DNA of 64,000 nt, taken from contig NZ_FTNE01000002.1 in the NCBI RefSeq assembly GCF_900156265.1, forward strand, positions 100,683-164,682, written 5' to 3'. The position numbers were made by a program, and so were the translations under genes. Numbering within the stretch: the stretch's first letter is position 1; each line of letters opens with the position of its first letter. Source of the DNA: Acidiphilium rubrum. GTDB lineage: Bacteria; Pseudomonadota; Alphaproteobacteria; Acetobacterales; Acetobacteraceae. A model generated the notes under the pieces. It did no database searches, had not been told where the DNA came from, and was given only the letters and a program-made list of their open reading frames with translations. Below are positions 13,542 to 22,585 of this stretch, piece after piece.

Positions 13542-14753
13542 ATGAACTACGAAACTTTCTTCACGTCCGGGCTCGACCAACTCCGAAAGGAAGGCCGCTA
13601 CCGCGTGTTTGCCGACATCGAACGCCACGCCGGCAACTTCCCGCACGCCACCCAGTACGGCGAAGGCGGCGAACGCCCCGTCACCGTCTGGTGCTCGAAC
13701 GACTACCTCGGCATGGGCCAGCACCCCACCGTGCTCAGCGCGATGCACGCAGCCCTCGACAAATGCGGCGCCGGCGCCGGCGGCACCCGCAACATCGCCG
13801 GCACCAACCACTACCATACCGTGCTCGAACACGAACTCGCCGATCTGCACGGCAAAGACGCCGCCCTGCTGTTCAACTCGGGCTATATGTCGAACTGGGC
13901 CTCGCTCTGCACCCTCGCCCATAAACTGCCCAACTGCGTCGTCCTGTCCGACGCGCTCAACCACGCCTCGATGATCGAAGGCATCCGCCACAGCCGCGCC
14001 CAATGCGAGGTTTTCGCCCATAACGACCCCGCCGACCTCGCCCGCAAACTCGCGGCCATCGATCCCGCGCGCCCCAAACTGATCGCCTTCGAATCAGTCT
14101 ACTCAATGGACGGCGACGTCGCGCCGATCGCCGATATCTGCGATGTCGCCGACCAATACGGTGCGATGACCTACCTCGATGAAGTCCACGCCGTCGGCCT
14201 GTACGGCCCGCGCGGCGGCGGCATCTCTGAACGCGACAACAACGCCCACCGCCTCACCGTGATCGAAGGCACCCTCGCCAAAGGCTTCGGCGTCATCGGC
14301 GGCTACATCACGGGCTCGACCGCGCTGTGCGACTTTGTCCGCAGCTACGCCTCCGGCTTCATCTTCACCACCGCGCTGCCACCCATGGTCGCCGCCGGCG
14401 CGCTCGCCAGCATCCGTCACCTGAAGTCCAGCAGCGCCGAACGCGACCGCATGCACGACCGCGTCGCCCGCCTGCGCGCCAAACTCACCCGCGCCGGGCT
14501 GCCCCACCTCGAAAACCCCAGCCATATCGTCCCCGTCATGGTCGGCGACCCGGTCCAGTGCAAAACCATCAGCGATACCCTGCTCGATCGCTTCGGCATC
14601 TACGTCCAACCCATCAACTACCCCACCGTCCCCCGCGGCACCGAACGCCTGCGCCTCACCCCCTCACCCCTGCACACCGACGCCGATATCGACCACCTGG
14701 TCGACGCCCTGGCCACCATCTGGCACGAAATGTCGATCCAGTTGGCGGCTTGA
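13542..14753 (+). CDS. hemA: 5-aminolevulinate synthase
   Basis: HemA condenses glycine and succinyl-CoA to 5-aminolevulinate, the first committed step of tetrapyrrole synthesis in alphaproteobacteria. The 403-residue protein has the fold-type I PLP enzyme layout. The glycine-rich [13 protein letters not shown] lies at about residues 82-94, [10 protein letters not shown] in the middle, and the PLP-binding lysine is Lys247 within LAKGFG. It ends with the usual [11 protein letters not shown] region. A GGGAGAT site lies just before the start. As the last gene of the cluster it links precursor supply to pigment synthesis. The genome may carry another hemA elsewhere, which cannot be seen here. Confidence 0.96.
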   Translation: MNYETFFTSGLDQLRKEGRYRVFADIERHAGNFPHATQYGEGGERPVTVWCSNDYLGMGQHPTVLSAMHAALDKCGAGAGGTRNIAGTNHYHTVLEHELADLHGKDAALLFNSGYMSNWASLCTLAHKLPNCVVLSDALNHASMIEGIRHSRAQCEVFAHNDPADLARKLAAIDPARPKLIAFESVYSMDGDVAPIADICDVADQYGAMTYLDEVHAVGLYGPRGGGISERDNNAHRLTVIEGTLAKGFGVIGGYITGSTALCDFVRSYASGFIFTTALPPMVAAGALASIRHLKSSSAERDRMHDRVARLRAKLTRAGLPHLENPSHIVPVMVGDPVQCKTISDTLLDRFGIYVQPINYPTVPRGTERLRLTPSPLHTDADIDHLVDALATIWHEMSIQLAA

Positions 14754-14775
14754 TGAGTGGCGCTGGGAGTAGGGA

Positions 14776-14967
14776 AGGCCAGGGGCTCTGCCCCTGGACC
14801 CCGTTAAAGGCGGAGCCTTTAAAATCCATTAGTTTTAGGCAAGGGGAGGGCGACCCAGGCCAGATCGACGGAAAGTCCTAGGCAGCGCCCTCCCCTTGCC
14901 TAAAACTAGCGGGTTCTAAGGGCTAAGCCCTTAGTGGGGGTCGAGGGGGCAAAGCCCCCCGCCTTGC
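14776..14967. repeat. R2 palindromic mosaic repeat, copy 1
   Basis: This intergenic element lies between the convergent hemA and DUF190 genes. From left to right it contains a hairpin CCAGGGGC/GCCCCTGG, a hairpin TTAAAGGC/GCCTTTAA, and a perfect 21-bp inverted repeat at 14832-14852 and 14886-14906 (each containing GGCAAGGGGAGGGCG or its complement) around a 33-base core. Then follow a hairpin CTAAGGGCT/AGCCCTTAG and a hairpin CGGGGGGC/GCCCCCTCG. Copies 2 and 3 are at about 41.0 and 61.1 kb. The nested stems could terminate transcription from both sides. Confidence 0.85.
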
Positions 14968-14979
14968 TCGCTCCCAGCC

Positions 14980-15297
14980 TCACCCACCATGCCGCACAAC
15001 CGGCCACGACATCACGTGGCCGGCGGGGACCATGGGCACCAACGTGGCGATGATGGCATCGACGGTGTCGGTGTCGGTGCAGAATTCGATGGCGAGGGGC
15101 AGGTCGACGTCGAAGTGCAGCATGTCGGCGGCGTGGATGATGCCTTTGGCGGAGAGTCCGGCGATGCCGCGCAGCACGGAGGCGCCGGTGATGCCTTGGG
15201 ATTGCAGGGATTTGAGGATGTCATCCATCAGGGATTTGCGTTTGCCGTGATCGGATTCGTGGATGGCGATGCGGATCATGGTGGCTGGCTGGGTCAT
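14980..15297 (-). CDS. DUF190 family protein, CrcB partner
   Basis: This 105-residue protein belongs to DUF190, a small alpha/beta family (PII-like in fold) frequently encoded beside fluoride exporter genes. The sequence has MIRIAIHESDHGKRKSLMDD at the N-terminus and the family phrase TGASVLRGIAGL in the middle. It has no membrane segment. The gene starts 12 bases after the crcB stop and must share its transcript, so the upstream fluoride riboswitch probably controls it too. A regulatory or accessory role in fluoride resistance is inferred from this repeated association and has not been shown here. Confidence 0.88.
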   Translation of the reverse strand: MTQPATMIRIAIHESDHGKRKSLMDDILKSLQSQGITGASVLRGIAGLSAKGIIHAADMLHFDVDLPLAIEFCTDTDTVDAIIATLVPMVPAGHVMSWPVVRHGG

Positions 15298-15309
15298 GGT
15301 TGAGCTTCC

Positions 15310-15684
15310 TTACAGGTTGCGGGCGGCGTAGGCGCCGAGGAACACGCCGGCGAAGCCGAGTCCGACCGAGAGTGCGACGTACAGGGCGGCTTTCATTGCT
15401 TCGCCGTTTTCGACCAGCAGCAGGGTTTCGAGTTCGAAGGTCGAGAAGGTGGTATAGCCGCCGAGGAAGCCGGTGAGCACGCCGGTCCGGATTGCGGGTC
15501 CGAGGTCGAAGCGTTCGAGGGTTGCGAAGAACAGGAAGCCGATCAGCAGGGAGCCGAGCAGGTTGATGCTGAGCACGGCGAACGGAAAATCGCGTCCCAG
15601 GGTGTTCTGCACGGCGATGGTCTGGCCGTAGCGCGCCCAGCAGCCGAGCGTGCCGAAGACGGCGATGGCGAGGAGTGTTTTCAT
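15310..15684 (-). CDS. crcB: Fluoride ion exporter CrcB/Fluc
   Basis: CrcB (Fluc) is a small inner-membrane channel that lets fluoride leave the cell, working as a dual-topology dimer. The 124-residue product has four membrane helices and the family signatures GCWARY (residues 14-19), NLLGSLLIGF in the second helix and GFLGGYTTFSTFE in the third. The start at 15684 follows an AAGGACAG site. An in-frame extension to 15981 is open, but it runs through the riboswitch and repeat and is not coding. It forms an operon with the DUF190 gene and is preceded by a fluoride riboswitch. Confidence 0.95.
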   Translation of the reverse strand: MKTLLAIAVFGTLGCWARYGQTIAVQNTLGRDFPFAVLSINLLGSLLIGFLFFATLERFDLGPAIRTGVLTGFLGGYTTFSTFELETLLLVENGEAMKAALYVALSVGLGFAGVFLGAYAARNL

Positions 15685-15810
15685 ATCTGTCCTTTCGTGA
15701 TGGCAACCAAAAACGCGCGTACGCCGCCCGGTTGGGGGCGGTGTCGCGGGCGTTGGGCTTGGGGTGGAGTTGCGGGCACGGCCTGATCCTTCCGAACGAC
15801 GGATTTGCAA

Positions 15811-15864
15811 GGAACAGGAGTCATCAGCCCCGCGGGCGGTTACATGGCGAACTCCATCGCCGCA
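15811..15864 (-). ncRNA. Fluoride riboswitch (crcB motif)
   Basis: Read on the minus strand this stretch begins GGCGATGGAGTTCGCC, continues with AACCGCC and a GC-rich arm, and ends GGCTGATGACTCCTG. These are the conserved blocks of the crcB-motif fluoride aptamer, including the GGCGATGG stem, the invariant AACCGC segment and the CTGATGACTCCT pseudoknot strand. It lies about 125 bases upstream of the crcB start in the same direction. By established biology fluoride binding turns on the downstream exporter. I did not identify the expression platform. Confidence 0.93.
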
Positions 15865-15897
15865 GGCAGATTGTTGGCTCACGCAAATTTTGTCAAA

Positions 15898-15940
15898 CCA
15901 AAAAGTTTTCTGCTTCTTTTTTACAAAAAAGAAGCGCTTC
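15898..15940. repeat. R1 AT-rich hairpin repeat, single unit (type A)
   Basis: The stem GCTTCTTTTTT / AAAAAAGAAGC with loop ACA-type centre lies at 15912-15935 and is preceded by AAAAAGTTTTC. It sits between the divergent crcB riboswitch and the DUF1003 gene. The same unit recurs at least eight more times in the window. Confidence 0.85.
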
Positions 15941-15981
15941 CCTGTCCGCCCGCGACCCGGCCAAACCCTTGGAATCTGCAC

Positions 15982-16497
15982 ATGCCCACCGCCCCGATCC
16001 CCGACCTTTCCAAGCCCCCGCTCTCACTGCGTCAGCTGCGCACCCGGCGCCAGCCGTTGCGCGACGTGCTGGCGCCCTCCCCGGCGCCGATCAAGCCGTT
16101 CGACAATCTGGCGGTCTGGATCACCAGCCGGGTCGGCACCATGGGGTTTTTTCTGGTCATTTTCACCTGGACGGTCACCTGGCTCGGCTGGAACGTGCTG
16201 GCGCCGAAGCCCTTGCAGTTCGACCCGCCGATGGCTTTCGTGTTCTGGCTGTTCATTTCCAACGTCATTCAGCTCCTGCTGATGCCGCTGATCATGGTGG
16301 GGCAGAACATTCAGGGCCGGCAGGCCGAATTGCGGGCCGAGCACGATCTCGACATCAATGTCCGCGCCGAGGAGGAAATCGAGGTTATTCTGAACCATCT
16401 GGAATATCAGAACGCCCTGCTGATCGCGATGCTGCGCAAGCTCGACATCAATATCGACGAGGTTCTGGCCAACACCGCGCCGGATGCCGATGCCTGA
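15982..16497 (+). CDS. DUF1003 family membrane protein
   Basis: The 171-residue product has a basic, proline-rich N-terminus and two membrane helices at about residues 50-70 and 83-105. An acidic coiled tail follows, with AELRAEHDLDINVRAEEEIE and a run of alternating hydrophobic residues. This is the arrangement of DUF1003 proteins, whose function is unknown. The ATG at 15982 was chosen because upstream in-frame sequence passes through the R1 repeat. It is convergent with the mntR-like gene, with one base between the stops. No operon partner is evident. Confidence 0.85.
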   Translation: MPTAPIPDLSKPPLSLRQLRTRRQPLRDVLAPSPAPIKPFDNLAVWITSRVGTMGFFLVIFTWTVTWLGWNVLAPKPLQFDPPMAFVFWLFISNVIQLLLMPLIMVGQNIQGRQAELRAEHDLDINVRAEEEIEVILNHLEYQNALLIAMLRKLDINIDEVLANTAPDADA

Positions 16498-16498
16498 G

Positions 16499-16945
16499 TT
16501 AGCCGCGCGCCTGCAGAAACCGGCTGAACGCGCGCAATGAGATATCCGACACGTGATGCTCGATGCCCTCGGCATCCGCCTCGGCGGTGTCCGCCGGCAC
16601 GCCGATCGCTTCGAGCACCTGCACCACCAGCCGATGGCGCGTGCGCACCCGCTCGGCCAGGGCCAGCCCGGCCGCGGTCAGGAACACGCCGCGATAGGGT
16701 TTCGCGGTCGCTAGCCCCTCACGCTTCAAGCGGTTGATGCTTTTCGCCGCGGTCGGGTGGGAAACGCCGAGTCGGCGGGCAATGTCGATCGGCCGTGCCT
16801 CGCCATTGGCGGCCAGCAGATCGGCGATCAGTTCGACATAATCTTCGAGCAGCGCGGTTGATTGCGCCGTCCGCGCCCGGCCGAACCGCTCGGCCTGGGT
16901 CGGTTCGGCGGGTAGGCCATCATCGCGTGCGGGGGCGGCGGTCAT
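16499..16945 (-). CDS. mntR: MntR-like DtxR-family metalloregulator
   Basis: This 148-residue protein has a winged-helix DNA-binding domain (about residues 30-90; RRLGVSHPTAAKSINRLKREGL) and a C-terminal dimerisation/metal domain with HHVSD. Together they match the MntR branch of the DtxR/IdeR family, which represses manganese uptake genes when Mn(II) is bound. Residues such as Glu and His in EGIEHHVSD fit the metal site, though I did not map each ligand. Longer in-frame sequence upstream lies over the MFS gene and is a shadow. No mntH lies nearby, so its target is outside the window. Fine specificity (Mn or Fe) is unproven. Confidence 0.85.
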   Translation of the reverse strand: MTAAPARDDGLPAEPTQAERFGRARTAQSTALLEDYVELIADLLAANGEARPIDIARRLGVSHPTAAKSINRLKREGLATAKPYRGVFLTAAGLALAERVRTRHRLVVQVLEAIGVPADTAEADAEGIEHHVSDISLRAFSRFLQARG

Positions 16946-17004
16946 GATGTCTCCGTAGGCATCCACTACCCATAGCCGCGCCGGCGGCAAACGCCAATTT
17001 TTGG

Positions 17005-18186
17005 CTATTTGATCCGCTTGGGCAACCACAACGCCGCAAGTCCCAGCACGGGCAGGAAGGCGCAGATGCGGTAGACGGTGGTGATGCTGGTCCAATCCGC
17101 CACCACGCCGAGCCCTGCGGCACCCAGCCCGGCGACACCGAAGGCGAGGCCGAAAAACAGGCCGGAAACGGCGCCGACGCGCCCGGGCATCAGATCGTTG
17201 GCAAACACCACGATCGCGGAGAACGCCGAGGACAGGACCAGGCCGATCACCACGCTGAGCGCGACCGTCGCGTTCAGCCCGACATAGGGCAGCAGGAGGG
17301 TGAACGGCAGGACGCCGAGGATCGAGCCGATGATCACCGCGCGCCGCCCGATGCGATCGCCGATCGGCCCGCCGATCATGGTGCCGGCCGCCGCCGCCGC
17401 GAGGAACACGAACAGATCGATCTGCGCCTGCTGCACGGTGATGTGGAACCGGTGGATCAGGTAGAAAATGTAATAGGAATTGATGCTGGCGAGATAGACG
17501 AATTTCGACATCATCAGCACGCCGAGCAGCACCAGCGGCACCACGACGCTGGCCGGCTTGGCACCCGCGACCGCCGCGCGCACCCGCGGCTTGGCGTGGC
17601 CGCTGGCGCGGAACCAGACGCCGACCGCGGTCAGGATCGCCATGGCCAGCAACGCCGCCAGCGAAAACCACGCCATGCTCGCCCGCCCGCGCGGCAGGAT
17701 GAAAAACGCGGCCAGCAACGGGCCGAGCGACTGGCCGAAATTGCCGCCGACCTGAAAGATCGACTGGGCAAACCCATGTGCCCCGCCGGACGCAACGCGC
17801 GCGATCCGCGAGGATTCGGGATGAAAGATCGACGAGCCGACGCCGAGCAGCGCCGCGGCGCCCAGCAATTCCAGATAGGTGCCGGCAAAGGCGAGACCGA
17901 CCAGGCCGATCAGGGTGAAGCCCATGCCGAACGGCAGGGAAAACGGCTGGGGCCGTGCATCGGTATAGAGGCCGATCATGGGTTGGAGGATCGACGCCGT
18001 CACCTGATAGACCAGCGTGATCAGGCCGATCTGCGCGAAATTCAGGTGGAATCCGCCTTTCAGCAGCGGATAGATCGCGGGCAGGAGGACCTGCATCATG
18101 TCGTTCAGCATGTGGCAGATGCTGATCGCGATCAGGACCGCAAACGTCGTTCGCGCCGCCGCGGACCGCCGCGTTTCAACCACCAT
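17005..18186 (-). CDS. MFS transporter, fosmidomycin-resistance (Fsr) type
   Basis: The 393-residue product has about 12 membrane helices and closely resembles Fsr-type major facilitators. Family-like phrases are SICHMLNDMMQVLLPAIYPLLK at the first helix, GSSIFHPESSR in helix 4 and FQVGGNFGQSLGPLL in helix 5. Fsr exports fosmidomycin in E. coli. Homologues are often annotated as drug efflux pumps with unknown natural substrate. I chose the Met at 18186. Further in-frame upstream residues have no family resemblance. It is divergent from gltX across 110 bases and lies 59 bases upstream of mntR on the same strand, so some read-through is possible. Confidence 0.85.
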   Translation of the reverse strand: MVVETRRSAAARTTFAVLIAISICHMLNDMMQVLLPAIYPLLKGGFHLNFAQIGLITLVYQVTASILQPMIGLYTDARPQPFSLPFGMGFTLIGLVGLAFAGTYLELLGAAALLGVGSSIFHPESSRIARVASGGAHGFAQSIFQVGGNFGQSLGPLLAAFFILPRGRASMAWFSLAALLAMAILTAVGVWFRASGHAKPRVRAAVAGAKPASVVVPLVLLGVLMMSKFVYLASINSYYIFYLIHRFHITVQQAQIDLFVFLAAAAAGTMIGGPIGDRIGRRAVIIGSILGVLPFTLLLPYVGLNATVALSVVIGLVLSSAFSAIVVFANDLMPGRVGAVSGLFFGLAFGVAGLGAAGLGVVADWTSITTVYRICAFLPVLGLAALWLPKRIK

Positions 18187-18296
18187 GCTCACGACAGACT
18201 GCCCCCGGGCCGGATTTGGATACCGTTCGCAAATAAGGCAAATCACGGCCTCGTGCACCTTTGTTCTCCGCAACGAAGCCATGCTAACCAGCCGGG

Positions 18297-19643
18297 ATGA
18301 ACGCCAGCTCCCCGCATGTCCGTTTCGCGCCCTCACCCACCGGCTATCTGCACGCCGGCAACGCCCGGCAGGCGATCGTTAATTATCTGTTCGCGCGGGC
18401 GCAGGGCGGGCGGTTCACGCTGCGGATCGATGATACCGACGCTGAACGATCCCGCCCCGAGTACGAAGCCGCGATCGAGCAGGACCTCGCCTGGCTCGGG
18501 CTGACGTGGGATGACAAATTCAACCAATCCGCCCGGCTCGCCCGCTATGCCGAGGCGGCCGAGACGCTGAAGCGGGCGGGCCGGCTGTATCCCTGCTTTG
18601 AATCCGAAGAGGAACTCGCGGCCAAACGCGCGCTGCGGGCCAAGCGCAAACTGCCGCCGATCTATGATCGGGCCATGCTGTCGCTGACGCCGGCGCAGCG
18701 CGCCGCCGCCGAGGCCAACGGCAAGACGCCGTACTGGCGGTTCAGGCTTTCGGATGGTGCGGCCCTCTGGGAGGATCTGGTGCTCGGCGAGCGGACCATC
18801 CGGTTCAATACGCTGTCCGACCCCGTGCTGATCCGCGCCGACGGCACGCCGCTTTATACTTTCACCTCGGTCGTCGATGATCTGGATACCGGCATCACCC
18901 ATGTGATTCGCGGTGAGGACCATACGACCAATACCGCTGTGCAGATCGATCTGTGGCGCGCGCTGGCGCCGAAAAAGCCGCTGCCGGCGTTTGCGCATCT
19001 GCCGCTGATTTCGGATATCGCGGGCGATAAACTCTCGAAACGCTCGGGCAGCGTCTCGTTGCGGACGTTCCGGCGCGATGGGATCGAACCCATGGCGCTG
19101 GCGGCCTATCTTGCCCGGCTCGGCTCGCGCCGGGACCCGGAGCCGCTGACGCTGGCCGAACTCGGGCCGAGTTTCAACCTCGATGCGTTTTCGCGCGGCG
19201 CGCCGCGGTTCGATGCGAAGCAATTGCTCAGCCTCAACCGCCGCATCCTGCACAATGTTGCGTTCGATTTCGTGGCCGACCGGCTGCCCGAGGGGGCGAG
19301 CCCGGCGTTCTGGCAGGCGATTCGCGGCAATATCGATCTGCTTTCCGAGGCCCGGCACTGGTGGGAGATTACCCACGGGCCGATCGATCCGCCCGAGATT
19401 CCCGAAGCAAGGTCGATCCTGCAGGCCGCACTGGGCAGCCTGCCCGAGGCGCCCTGGGATGAGACGACGTGGAAATCCTGGACCACGATGATCGCCGCTG
19501 CGACCGATACGCGCGGCAAGGCGTTGTTCATGCCGCTGCGGCTCGCGCTGACCGGCGAACCGCACGGGCCGGATCTTGCGGCGCTGCTGCCTCTCATCAC
19601 ACGTGAACTGGTGATCGAACGGCTGGAACGCGCAGCGCGGTAA
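18297..19643 (+). CDS. gltX: Glutamyl-tRNA synthetase
   Basis: This class I aminoacyl-tRNA synthetase charges tRNA(Glu) and, in many alphaproteobacteria, also tRNA(Gln). The 448-residue product has the HIGH-type motif in APSPTGYLHAGNAR at about residues 11-24, a KLSKRSGS motif in the middle, and a C-terminal anticodon-binding helical domain. Its length separates it from the shorter glutamyl-Q-tRNA(Asp) synthetases. Many alphaproteobacteria carry two gltX genes, and which one this is cannot be decided here. It is transcribed alone, divergent from the MFS gene. Confidence 0.93.
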   Translation: MNASSPHVRFAPSPTGYLHAGNARQAIVNYLFARAQGGRFTLRIDDTDAERSRPEYEAAIEQDLAWLGLTWDDKFNQSARLARYAEAAETLKRAGRLYPCFESEEELAAKRALRAKRKLPPIYDRAMLSLTPAQRAAAEANGKTPYWRFRLSDGAALWEDLVLGERTIRFNTLSDPVLIRADGTPLYTFTSVVDDLDTGITHVIRGEDHTTNTAVQIDLWRALAPKKPLPAFAHLPLISDIAGDKLSKRSGSVSLRTFRRDGIEPMALAAYLARLGSRRDPEPLTLAELGPSFNLDAFSRGAPRFDAKQLLSLNRRILHNVAFDFVADRLPEGASPAFWQAIRGNIDLLSEARHWWEITHGPIDPPEIPEARSILQAALGSLPEAPWDETTWKSWTTMIAAATDTRGKALFMPLRLALTGEPHGPDLAALLPLITRELVIERLERAAR

Positions 19644-19823
19644 ACGAGGCGTGCTTTGCGTTTTGCGATCCGATTTCGAACGGAAGGACTGTCGCGCGGA
19701 TCGCCGTTAAGTAATGAGTAATGTCTATCGCGTATTCGTGAGTGGCGAGAGGTCGAAAAACGTCCCGCCCCCCGCATTCGATCGACGACCGGGCGACGAT
19801 GCGTGAGCAAACGTTAGGCTGAG

Positions 19824-21920
19824 ATGCTTTGGGCCGCAGCGACGGCAGAAAGGAGCGATGTGGTGGCGTATTCTGCCCGGTTCGGGAGCGCTGGCAGAGC
19901 AATGCCGCCTCATCCGTTCGCACCACCTGCGGAACACGCCGCCCGGCACGGGATCGGCACGCGCCTCGCCGCGTTTCGAACGATGTTCGGCCTGCCCTAT
20001 CACGATCTGGACCTGGCGCACGCCCAATTGACGGCTCTGGCCCGACAGATTCCGATGCTGTTCATCATCCTGACCGCCAATGCTCTGGCGCTCGCCGCGA
20101 CCCATATCGAAACCGCGCCGCCGTTCCTGACCATCGTGATGCCGATCGTGTTCTGTTTGATCTGTGCCCATCGGGTCAGGTTCTGGCGCCGGCTGTCGCT
20201 GCGATCGGTGGATGGGGTTGGTGCGCTGCATTTTTTGAAAACGATTACTTTCGCGGTCGCCGTATTGGGTGCGGTTTTCACCGCCTGGTCGCTGGCGCTC
20301 TACCCTTATGGCGATGCCTACGCGCGCTGCCATGTTGCCTTTTATATGTCGATCACCGTGATCAGCTGCATTCTGTGCCTAACGCAACACCGCAGCGCTG
20401 CCCTGCTGCTCACGTTTCTTGTGCTGATCCCCTTCACCATTTTTTTCCTGATTACCGAAAACCTGGTGCTGATCGCCATGGTTGCCAATGTTGTTGTTGT
20501 TACCTGGGGTTTGATCATTATCATGCTCCGCAACAACCATAGTTTCGACACGTTGGTCGTCGCGCAGCGCAGCGCGCAGCGATTGTCGGATGAAAATCTG
20601 CGCCTGGCGCAGCAGGATGGGCTGACCGGTCTGCCCAACCGGCGCCGCTTCATCGCGGAGCTCGATGATACCCTCGCCGCCGCCCAGCAATCCGGCACGT
20701 GTTTTGCCGTCGCGATGATCGATCTGGACCGGTTCAAAGCCGTCAATGACAGTTACGGCCATGGCGCCGGCGATCGGCTGCTGGAACAGATCGGCGGGCG
20801 GTTGGGCACCATTGCCGGGGCGGATCGGTTCATTGCCCGGCTCGGCGGCGATGAATTCGGCGCGATCCTGAAGGACACGGCGGATGAAGCTGCAATTCTG
20901 GCGTTCGGCGCCCGGCTGCAAGAGCTGCTCGAAGCGCCGTTTGCGCTCAACGCTACCGCTTTGGCGACCATCGGCTGTTCGATCGGTGTTGCGACCTATC
21001 CGCAAACCGGCCAGACGGCGGAGGATTTATTCGAGCGCGCGGATTACGCGCTGTATGACGGCAAACAGCATCGCAAGGGCGAGATCGTGCTGTTTTCGCA
21101 AGCGCTGGAGACCCAGATTCGCACATCGAGCCAGATCGAACAGGCGCTGCGCAACGCCGACCTTGAAAGCGAGCTATGGCTCGCCTTTCAGCCGATCGTC
21201 GATGCGACGACCAACCGAATCCACGCGTTCGAAGCGCTTGCCCGCTGGGAGAGCCCAGAACTTGGCGCGGTATCGCCCGGCGTGTTCATCCCGATCGCCG
21301 AACACGCCCAGCTGATCAACCACATCACGCTCGTGCTGTTCGCGAAATATCTCGACGCCCTAAGTCTGGTGCCGGCAACGGCGCTGGTCGGTTTCAATCT
21401 TTCGGCCCACGACCTGAATTCGCGCGCCACCATAACGAAAATTCAGGAGATGCTGCGCGGCTCCGGCGTCAATCCGTCACGCATCGTGTTCGAAATCACC
21501 GAGACGGCGCTGCTGCGGGATTTCGACCTTGCCGCGGAGACGATCGAGACGTTGCACGACATGGGGACGAGCATCGCGCTCGATGATTTCGGTGCGGGGT
21601 TTTCGAGCCTTGGTTATGTGCATCGTCTGAAACTGGATAAGATCAAGATCGACCGCGGTTTCGTCAGTGATATCGAACACAGCGACACCGCGCCGAAAAT
21701 CATCCGCTCGCTGATCGATCTTTGCCGAAACCTCGAAGTCTCTTGCGTCGTCGAGGGGGTTGAAACGCCGGCTCAGCTGACGCTGTTGCTCAGCTTAGGT
21801 GCCAAACTCATCCAGGGCTATTTGTTCGCAAAACCAATGCGGATCGAAGCCGTCGCCGCGTGGTGTGAACGCACCAACCCGTTAGCGTCGCTGATGTATC
21901 CCGATCGGTTGTGTGGGTGA
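19824..21920 (+). CDS. Membrane-bound GGDEF-EAL cyclic-di-GMP protein
   Basis: The product (698 residues from this start) has an N-terminal region with five or six membrane helices (about residues 70-245) and a GGDEF domain with intact GGDEF at 341-345. An EAL domain follows with EAL at 470-472, DDFGAGFSS and EGVET, which are conserved catalytic-loop features. No RxxD inhibition site precedes the GGDEF motif. By motif both synthesis and hydrolysis of c-di-GMP are possible, and the net activity cannot be predicted. The start is uncertain: the ATG at 19902 is a credible alternative. No partner gene is adjacent. Confidence 0.88.
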   Translation: MLWAAATAERSDVVAYSARFGSAGRAMPPHPFAPPAEHAARHGIGTRLAAFRTMFGLPYHDLDLAHAQLTALARQIPMLFIILTANALALAATHIETAPPFLTIVMPIVFCLICAHRVRFWRRLSLRSVDGVGALHFLKTITFAVAVLGAVFTAWSLALYPYGDAYARCHVAFYMSITVISCILCLTQHRSAALLLTFLVLIPFTIFFLITENLVLIAMVANVVVVTWGLIIIMLRNNHSFDTLVVAQRSAQRLSDENLRLAQQDGLTGLPNRRRFIAELDDTLAAAQQSGTCFAVAMIDLDRFKAVNDSYGHGAGDRLLEQIGGRLGTIAGADRFIARLGGDEFGAILKDTADEAAILAFGARLQELLEAPFALNATALATIGCSIGVATYPQTGQTAEDLFERADYALYDGKQHRKGEIVLFSQALETQIRTSSQIEQALRNADLESELWLAFQPIVDATTNRIHAFEALARWESPELGAVSPGVFIPIAEHAQLINHITLVLFAKYLDALSLVPATALVGFNLSAHDLNSRATITKIQEMLRGSGVNPSRIVFEITETALLRDFDLAAETIETLHDMGTSIALDDFGAGFSSLGYVHRLKLDKIKIDRGFVSDIEHSDTAPKIIRSLIDLCRNLEVSCVVEGVETPAQLTLLLSLGAKLIQGYLFAKPMRIEAVAAWCERTNPLASLMYPDRLCG

Positions 21921-21964
21921 TGTGAGGCGGAGGTGCGGCACGGGATTCTGTGTTTTTTGTTATG

Positions 21965-21979
21965 ATATCGTAACGATAT
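21965..21979. repeat. ATATCGT-A-ACGATAT palindrome shared by both copies of the duplicated gene
   Basis: A perfect 7-bp inverted repeat with one central base lies 22 bases past the stop of the hypothetical gene. The identical palindrome is at 63809-63823 beside the second copy. Sequence similarity between the two loci fades just beyond it, so it marks one edge of the duplicated unit. Confidence 0.75.
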
Positions 21980-22000
21980 GGGCGTGCGAAGGCGCTTGGG

Positions 22001-22585
22001 TCAGGCGGGTTGAATTTTGAAATCGGGGGTTGGGGTGGGGGATTCGGATTGGGTGGGGTCTGGGGTGCCGAAGATGATGTGGCGGCGGGAGTCTGGTGGT
22101 GGGTCGGGGGCGAAGGGGGGTTCGGTGGGCAGGTCGATGCCCATGGCGTTGTAGAGCGGGGTCAGGATGCGGATGAGTCTGGGGTTGGCTACTAGGAACC
22201 CTGCGAATTCGGGGTCGGCGAGGATGTGTTGCAGGGTGAAGCGGGTGAAGCCGGTTTCGGGGATCAGGCGGTAGAGCCAGGCTTCGCGGCACGGCAGGGT
22301 GAGGCGTTTGCGGCGGGCGCGGGGTGGCTGGGGGTCGGGTTGGGCTTCGGGGTTGGGTTCGGGGGTTGGTTTGGCGGCTGGTTTGGCGCGCGGTTGGATG
22401 GGGCCGCGGGCGAGGGCGGCGAGGAAGCGGGTGGTGAGGTTTTGCAGGCGGGTCCAGATCCGGTTGACCATGGGGATGGGGACGTAGCCGGCGGGTCCGT
22501 GTTCGGCCACGGCGTCGCACAGGGCGTTCATCATGACGATGAAGCAGCGGATGACGAAGGGGGGATTGGTTGGGGTTGCGCGCAC
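22001..22585 (-). CDS. Hypothetical protein, copy 1 of a duplicated gene
   Basis: This 194-residue protein is unrecognised. It has a conserved-looking N-terminus, a Pro/Ala-rich linker (about residues 62-90) and a globular part with CREAWLYRLIPETGFTRFTL and FAGFLVANPRLIRILTPLYNAMG. The tail is rich in Pro, Thr and Asp. It has no signal peptide or clear membrane helix. The start codon is GTG. The 51 C-terminal residues that can be compared with the second copy at 63845-64000 differ at only three positions. A 15-base palindrome follows the stop in both copies. No transposase motif is present, so I do not call it an insertion sequence. Confidence 0.7.
   Translation of the reverse strand: MRATPTNPPFVIRCFIVMMNALCDAVAEHGPAGYVPIPMVNRIWTRLQNLTTRFLAALARGPIQPRAKPAAKPTPEPNPEAQPDPQPPRARRKRLTLPCREAWLYRLIPETGFTRFTLQHILADPEFAGFLVANPRLIRILTPLYNAMGIDLPTEPPFAPDPPPDSRRHIIFGTPDPTQSESPTPTPDFKIQPA

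Noticed and set aside
22001..22585. The duplicated hypothetical gene considered as an insertion sequence
   Set aside because: No DDE, HUH or serine-recombinase motif is visible and no flanking terminal inverted repeat pair or target duplication could be shown from one complete copy.
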